Source: Halanaerobiaceae bacterium
GTDB taxonomy: Bacteria > Bacillota > Halanaerobiia > Halanaerobiales > Halarsenatibacteraceae
DNA length: 45,061 bases
Direction of reading: 5' to 3'
NCBI GenBank assembly: GCA_003553225.1
Contig: PWDW01000023.1
Span: 1 to 45,061, forward strand
A model generated the notes under the pieces. The model did not search any database. It worked only from the letters and a program-made list of their open reading frames with translations, and was not told the DNA's origin. Positions 41,076 to 45,061 of this stretch are shown here, piece by piece (position 1 is the first letter of the stretch; each line of letters starts with the position of its first letter). The position numbers and the translations under genes are program-made.

Positions 41076-41134
41076 AATTTCGGCAAATTATTTTATCCTC
41101 TTTCTACAAATTTTGAAGAAAAGAACTTGATTTT

Positions 41135-42952
41135 TTATTCTACGGTGACACTTTTGGCCAGGTTCCGGGGCTGATCAACATTACAGCCTCTTTTTAATGC
41201 CGTATAATAGGCCATAAGCTGAAGCGGAATAATGGTCAACACACCGGAAAAAATTCCCTCAATCTCAGGTATATTGATAATATAATCTGCCTCCTCAGCA
41301 ACATTTTTGACATCAGAATAAGTCACCGCAATCACCTCGGCACCTCTGGCCTTAACTTCCTTAATATTACTCATCATTTTATCCAGGATCCCTTTCCTGG
41401 TGGCAATTGCAACCACCGGAACTCCCTCTTCAACCAGGGCCAGGGTACCATGCTTCAGCTCACCGGCAGCATAAGCTTCGGCGTGAATATAGGAAATTTC
41501 TTTTAGTTTCAGCGCCCCTTCCAGAGCAAGTGAATAATCGGTATTTCGGCCAATAAAAAATGCATGTTCACAGTTCTGGAAGCGATCAGCAAGATGTTTA
41601 ACCGTCTTTTCATTCTCTTCTATTACCCGTGAGGCCAGTTCCGGAAGACAAAGAAGATTTTGGAGCATCTCTTTCCCTTTGGATTCCGAAATTATGCCCT
41701 CCTGTTTACCCAGGAAAAGACCCAGCATGTAAAAAGATGTCACCATAGCTGAATATGCTTTTGTAGAAGCTACAGCAATTTCTGGACCTGCCCGGAGGTA
41801 TAATACCTGATCTGCTTCCCGATCAATACTGCTGCCCACAACATTTGTCAGGGCCAGAACCCGGGCTCCTTTTTTCTGGGCCAGACGCAGTCCGGCCAGT
41901 GTATCCGCAGTTTCACCCGACTGACTGACCACAATAACCAGTGTATTTTCTCCCAGAATAGGGTCACTGTATCTAAATTCAGAGGCAATATTGACCTGAA
42001 CCGGAATTCGGGTTAATTCTTCCAGAACATATTTACCCACCCGGCCCGCATAGCTGGCCGTACCACAGGCCACAATTTGAATATCATCAATTCTTTCGGG
42101 AAATGCAATTTCTGTTAGATCAATTTTGCCGGGTGATACTCTATTTTTCATAATTTTTCGCAAAGCATCCGGCTGCTCATGAATTTCTTTCAGCATATAA
42201 TGTGAATAACCATTTTTTTCAGCCATCTCGGCATCCCAGTCCACTTCAAAAATATCTTTATTAATCTGCTGACCACTGCTGTTAAAAATATTTATTTCTC
42301 CGGCTGAAACTTCCGCTATTTCACCATCATCCAGAATATAAAAATCATCAGTAAATTCAAGAAAGGCGGGTATATCTGAAGCTATGTAATTTTCACCTTC
42401 AGCACCCCGACCTACCACCAGTGGACTGTCCTGACGAACCGCAAATATCCGCTCCGGCTCTCTGCTGTACATAACAGCCAGAGCATAGGAACCCACCAGT
42501 TTTTCCACCACTTTTAAAATAGCATCCCGTAAATCTCCATTATAATATTCACTCAGCAGGTGGGGAATCACTTCTGTATCAGTTTCTGAGCTAAATTGAT
42601 AACCCTTGTTTTTCAGTTCTTCTTTCAATTCCTGATAATTTTCAATAATTCCATTATGAACCACTATAAACTGCTGTTTTTCATCAAAATGAGGATGAGA
42701 ATTTCTATCAGAAGGCCGTCCATGTGTTGCCCAGCGGGTATGGCCTATACCGGTCTTCCCCTCCAGCATACTGGATTTGAGTTTTTCTTTTAATTTATCA
42801 AGTTTTCCCTCTTTTTTAATTACATCAATTTTATGATCTCTACCCACTGCAATGCCGGCAGAATCATAACCACGGTATTCAAGTTTCTGCAGTCCTTTCA
42901 TCAAAATAGGTGCTGCCTTTTTACATCCGGTGTAACCAACAATTCCACACAT
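41135..42952 (-). CDS. glmS: Glutamine-fructose-6-phosphate aminotransferase GlmS
   Basis: Makes glucosamine-6-phosphate from fructose-6-phosphate and glutamine. The 605 aa have the N-terminal glutaminase with nucleophile Cys2 (MCGIVGYTG), HTRWATHGRP and the EN..E motifs, then two SIS sugar-isomerase domains (VACGTASYAGRVGKYVLEEL, VVSQSGETADT, GRNTDYSLALEGALKLKEISY) and the end PRNLAKSVTVE. It starts at ATG after AAAGGAGG. Upstream lies a glmS ribozyme and a promoter, so expression is controlled by the product. Confidence 0.98.
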   Translation of the reverse strand: MCGIVGYTGCKKAAPILMKGLQKLEYRGYDSAGIAVGRDHKIDVIKKEGKLDKLKEKLKSSMLEGKTGIGHTRWATHGRPSDRNSHPHFDEKQQFIVVHNGIIENYQELKEELKNKGYQFSSETDTEVIPHLLSEYYNGDLRDAILKVVEKLVGSYALAVMYSREPERIFAVRQDSPLVVGRGAEGENYIASDIPAFLEFTDDFYILDDGEIAEVSAGEINIFNSSGQQINKDIFEVDWDAEMAEKNGYSHYMLKEIHEQPDALRKIMKNRVSPGKIDLTEIAFPERIDDIQIVACGTASYAGRVGKYVLEELTRIPVQVNIASEFRYSDPILGENTLVIVVSQSGETADTLAGLRLAQKKGARVLALTNVVGSSIDREADQVLYLRAGPEIAVASTKAYSAMVTSFYMLGLFLGKQEGIISESKGKEMLQNLLCLPELASRVIEENEKTVKHLADRFQNCEHAFFIGRNTDYSLALEGALKLKEISYIHAEAYAAGELKHGTLALVEEGVPVVAIATRKGILDKMMSNIKEVKARGAEVIAVTYSDVKNVAEEADYIINIPEIEGIFSGVLTIIPLQLMAYYTALKRGCNVDQPRNLAKSVTVE

Positions 42953-43092
42953 TCTGTTTATACCTCCTTTAACGAATATATGTTCGCCCTCTAAATAAAT
43001 TCATTACTCCATTTTTGATCTGCTATTTTTAAAAATTTACCCTCGTAATTTTTCTCCTGTTCTTCTCTTTAAGCCGATAATTACTTACCGAA

Positions 43093-43215
43093 TTTAAAAA
43101 AGAACTCAGGCCCGGAGAAAAGGACCGGGGATACCCGCCGAATAATCGATAATCCCCACCTCGTCAACTTAAACAGCTGGCGTCCCTGTCTAAGTTCAGG
43201 CGCTTAAAAACAAAT
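43093..43215 (-). ncRNA. glmS ribozyme (glucosamine-6-phosphate-activated)
   Basis: The minus strand reads TTTAAGCGCCTGAAC, then a P1 strand pairing AACTTA/TAAGTT, then GTTGACGAGGTGGGGATTAT and CGGCGGGTATCCCCGG, which match the conserved glmS ribozyme core (AGCGCC.GAAC; GUUGACGAGG.UGGGG; UCGGCGG...CCCGG). The self-cleavage site is predicted between 43204 (A-1) and 43203 (G1). A GGTCC/GGGCC stem follows the core. In this class glucosamine-6-phosphate acts as cofactor and cleavage lowers glmS mRNA. Distance to the glmS ATG is about 140 nt. Confidence 0.93.
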
Positions 43216-43265
43216 AACCATCAACTTCTGATTTAAACACCCCCTTTATTCTGGTATTGTTTATT

Positions 43266-43293
43266 ATTATAGCATAATTATCCTTAATTACAA
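43266..43293 (-). promoter_or_regulatory. Candidate promoter of the glmS leader
   Basis: TTGTAA (43288-43293), a 16-nt spacer and perfect TATAAT (43266-43271) on the minus strand. It would start transcription about 55 nt before the ribozyme cleavage site. Confidence 0.65.
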
Positions 43294-43436
43294 ATTTCAC
43301 AAAATCAAGTTTTCTTTCAGGCTTTTGGAGAACCTATTTGACCTCACCGGAAATTTTTTCTTTTTATAGCCTCAATTGTTTCCTGATTATATATAAACAA
43401 ATTAATTAAATAAATTATTTCCTTCCTGAAGCTTTA

Positions 43437-44783
43437 CTAACCCAGCTCCTCTTGTATCACGGCAGATAGTTTTTCTTCCCAGAAAGACAGTTTTTCCGGT
43501 TCTCTTCCTTCCAGAAGAATTCTGATAACGGGCTCAGTCCCCGAAGCCCGAATAAAAACCCGGGCCTCATCCCCAAGTTCCTTTTGAGCCTGACTGATCA
43601 TATTTTGTATTTTTTCATTATCCGACCAGCCTTCTTTTTCTTCTACTTTCACATTGGCCCTTTCCTGAGGCCACTCTTTCATACAGCCGGCCAGCTGATG
43701 AAGTTTTTGATCACGTTGATCCATAACTTTCATTACTCTCAAGGCAGTTAACAGCCCATCACCTGTGGTATTATAATCCAGAGAAATCACATGACCCGAT
43801 TTTTCACCACCCAGATTATAATCATTATTAAGCATCTCTTTTAGAACATACTTATCACCATTTTTTACGATTTTTACACTACCTTCATTTTCTTCAATAA
43901 CTTCTCGTAATCCCAAATTGCTGTAACGGGTAGTTACCAGAACATTATCTTTAAGACTATCTCTATCTATCATATCCAGGGCCAGAACGGCCATGATTTT
44001 ATCTCCATCAACAATCTGGCCCTTATGGTCAACCAAAAGCACCCGATCTCCATCACCATCATGAGCAATTCCCAGATCAGCTTCATGATCCAGTACCACA
44101 TCTTTTATTTTCTCCGGAGCCGTGGAACCACAGTCCACATTAATTTTTCGGCCATCAGGTTCACCATTAATAACCACAGTTTTTACCCCCAGCTTTTTGA
44201 GCACCCGGGGGGCGGTGTAATAAGGTGCTCCGTGAGCACAGTCCAGTACAACTTTAAAATGAGAAAAATCAGTCCGGGGAATATTGGCCAGAAAATTTAT
44301 ATACTCTTCACGTAAATTTTCCCTGCTCTGTTTGCTGCCAATCTCCAGTGGACCTAAATTGCTGAGAGTATCCTGTTCATTAAAAATTAGCTCCTCCAGT
44401 TTTTCTTCCTGATCATCGGAAAGTTTATAGCCCCGGGAGTCAAAGATTTTAAGCCCATTGTCTTCAATAGGGTTGTGGGAAGCTGATATCATGATACCCC
44501 CTACAGCTTTCTTTTTACCGGTTAAATAAGCCAGCCCCGGGGTAGGGATAACTCCCAGCCGGTAAACATGGACTCCGGTAGAAGTAATGCCCCCAATCAA
44601 AGCCGATTCCAGCATATCTCCTGACAGCCGGGTATCTTTACCTACCAGGATAACCGGATTCTCCTCACTGTTAAAGTTCTTGAGATAATAACCTGCAGCC
44701 CTTCCTATCTTTAAAGCCAGTCTTCCCGTAACCTCTTTATTGGCCACTCCACGCCCCCCATCAGTCCCAAATAGTTTTCCCAC
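43437..44783 (-). CDS. glmM: Phosphoglucosamine mutase GlmM
   Basis: Converts glucosamine-6-phosphate to glucosamine-1-phosphate for UDP-GlcNAc and peptidoglycan. The 448 aa show phosphoserine motif GIMISASHNPIEDNG, metal loop DGDGDR, sugar loop GGEKSGHV and phosphate loop RASGTEPVIR. The start is GTG 44783, which restores the usual opening (M)GKLFGTDGGRGVAN; AAAGGAG lies about 10 nt upstream. An in-frame ATG at 44804 precedes the ribosome site and is not favoured. The common GTDGVRG is GTDGGRG here. No cdaA-ybbR genes follow upstream within the window. Confidence 0.96.
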   Translation of the reverse strand: MGKLFGTDGGRGVANKEVTGRLALKIGRAAGYYLKNFNSEENPVILVGKDTRLSGDMLESALIGGITSTGVHVYRLGVIPTPGLAYLTGKKKAVGGIMISASHNPIEDNGLKIFDSRGYKLSDDQEEKLEELIFNEQDTLSNLGPLEIGSKQSRENLREEYINFLANIPRTDFSHFKVVLDCAHGAPYYTAPRVLKKLGVKTVVINGEPDGRKINVDCGSTAPEKIKDVVLDHEADLGIAHDGDGDRVLLVDHKGQIVDGDKIMAVLALDMIDRDSLKDNVLVTTRYSNLGLREVIEENEGSVKIVKNGDKYVLKEMLNNDYNLGGEKSGHVISLDYNTTGDGLLTALRVMKVMDQRDQKLHQLAGCMKEWPQERANVKVEEKEGWSDNEKIQNMISQAQKELGDEARVFIRASGTEPVIRILLEGREPEKLSFWEEKLSAVIQEELG

Positions 44784-45061
44784 TAACAAATCACTCCTTT
44801 TCATTTTTTATATGTATTATCCTTCTGCCTGTAAAGTATAGTAAACCTCAATTATAATTTACCGAAGTTCCTCCGAGAAAGCTCCGCTGATGTTAATCGG
44901 CGGGGATGAATCGGTATTGAGCTTGAAAAAGGCAAACGTATGTGTCATTATCATAATATAAGTGAATATTGGGGGTTGTTGCAGCTAATCCCCTGCAATG
45001 TAAAATATTCAGGGTGATAGCTGAAACTGCATTGGGTTATATCTGCTTGCTGTGCAAGCAT
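44784..45061. other. Right edge upstream of glmM
   Basis: 278 nt with no ORF. A nested plus-strand hairpin (44847-44921) and a small terminal palindrome TGCTTGC-TGT-GCAAGCA (45044-45060) are present. No confident glmM promoter was found. Confidence 0.5.
44847..44921 (+). other. Nested plus-strand hairpin structure
   Basis: CTCAAT/ATTGAG (44847-44852/44916-44921), ACCGA/TCGGT (44861-44865/44911-44915) and CTCCGCTGA/TCGGCGGGG (44882-44890/44897-44905) nest in one another. The inner stem contains two G-U pairs that are valid only on the plus strand, so the RNA, if any, is plus-sense. It resembles the palindromic right end of IS200/IS605-type elements, but no tnpB or tnpA gene is present. Confidence 0.4.

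Larger units (their letters stand above)
40822..41134. other. Intergenic region between glmS and acpS
   Basis: 313 nt. It holds the candidate acpS promoter, a 12-bp hairpin (TGCAAAGTCCGG 40913-40924 with 40939-40950, one mismatch) and a candidate structured RNA with a closing stem at 40981-40989/41067-41075. No ORF seen. No standard glmS terminator with a U-run is evident. Confidence 0.55.
42953..43436. other. glmS leader and spacer to glmM
   Basis: 484 nt between glmM and glmS. The part at 43093-43215 is the glmS ribozyme and 43266-43293 a promoter. The piece at 42961-43080 is AT-rich leader after the ribozyme; 43294-43436 has no feature that I recognise. Confidence 0.7.

Overview
The window looks like chromosome of an anaerobic, hydrogen-producing Firmicute, most likely a halophile of the Halanaerobiales type. 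The lineage is inferred from gene content: a multi-subunit NAD(P)-linked [FeFe] hydrogenase, CIRCE/HrcA and CtsR style heat-shock control, a glmS ribozyme, EndoAI/NdoA-type mazEF, rather acidic proteins, strong AGGAGG ribosome sites and consensus sigma-A promoters. Almost everything lies on the minus strand. Only the small heat-shock protein gene and one amidohydrolase gene are on the plus strand.

Layout, left to right. 0.1-2.2 kb: a Gfo/Idh/MocA oxidoreductase (-) divergent from hsp20 (+). 2.2-9.0 kb: an Opp/Dpp-type ABC importer, read right to left as binding protein, terminator, two permeases, a small MITE-like insertion, two ATPases. 9.7-14.0 kb: a URO-D-like protein, an amidohydrolase, a histone-deacetylase-family enzyme and long AT-rich spacers. 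14.3-16.4 kb: groES-groEL behind a perfect CIRCE. 16.5-21.5 kb: a radical SAM/PDZ/DUF512 protein plus proC-tsaE-tsaB-rimI-tsaD (t6A tRNA modification). 21.6-25.2 kb: proA, a second Gfo/Idh oxidoreductase and a second URO-D-like protein. 25.3-30.4 kb: the hydrogenase operon (NuoE-like, HATPase, 2Fe-2S, NuoF-like, HydA/HndD) with a perfect sigma-A promoter and a Rex-like operator. 30.5-33.9 kb: a companion regulatory operon (DRTGG, anti-sigma-like ATPase, a sensory-type H-cluster protein, DRTGG, PHP). 34.1-35.1 kb: mazEF plus an unannotated 50-codon gene resembling the MazE tail. 35.1-40.8 kb: an SF1 helicase with an unusual N-terminus, dcd, an HPr-like protein, a CBS protein, nnrE-nnrD and acpS. 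41.1-44.8 kb: glmS with its ribozyme, and glmM.

How it works together. The binding protein, permeases and ATPases form one importer of peptides or oligosaccharides; the two Gfo/Idh and two URO-D-like genes may serve catabolism of unknown substrates. The hydrogenase would reoxidise NADH and ferredoxin as H2. Its promoter carries a Rex-like site, and the upstream operon encodes an H-cluster protein that keeps the four cluster cysteines but has Ser in place of the proton-transfer Cys, which suggests a redox or H2 sensor rather than an enzyme. glmS and glmM supply amino sugar for the cell wall, with glmS under ribozyme feedback.

Most noteworthy items: (1) the 50-aa MazE-tail-like gene with its own promoter and terminator just upstream of mazEF; (2) the sensor-like hydrogenase operon and the Rex-like site; (3) the domain order of the radical SAM-PDZ-DUF512 protein; (4) the DbpA-like domain on an SF1 helicase; (5) a possible new structured RNA between glmS and acpS. 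No rRNA, tRNA, CRISPR array or intact transposase gene was seen.
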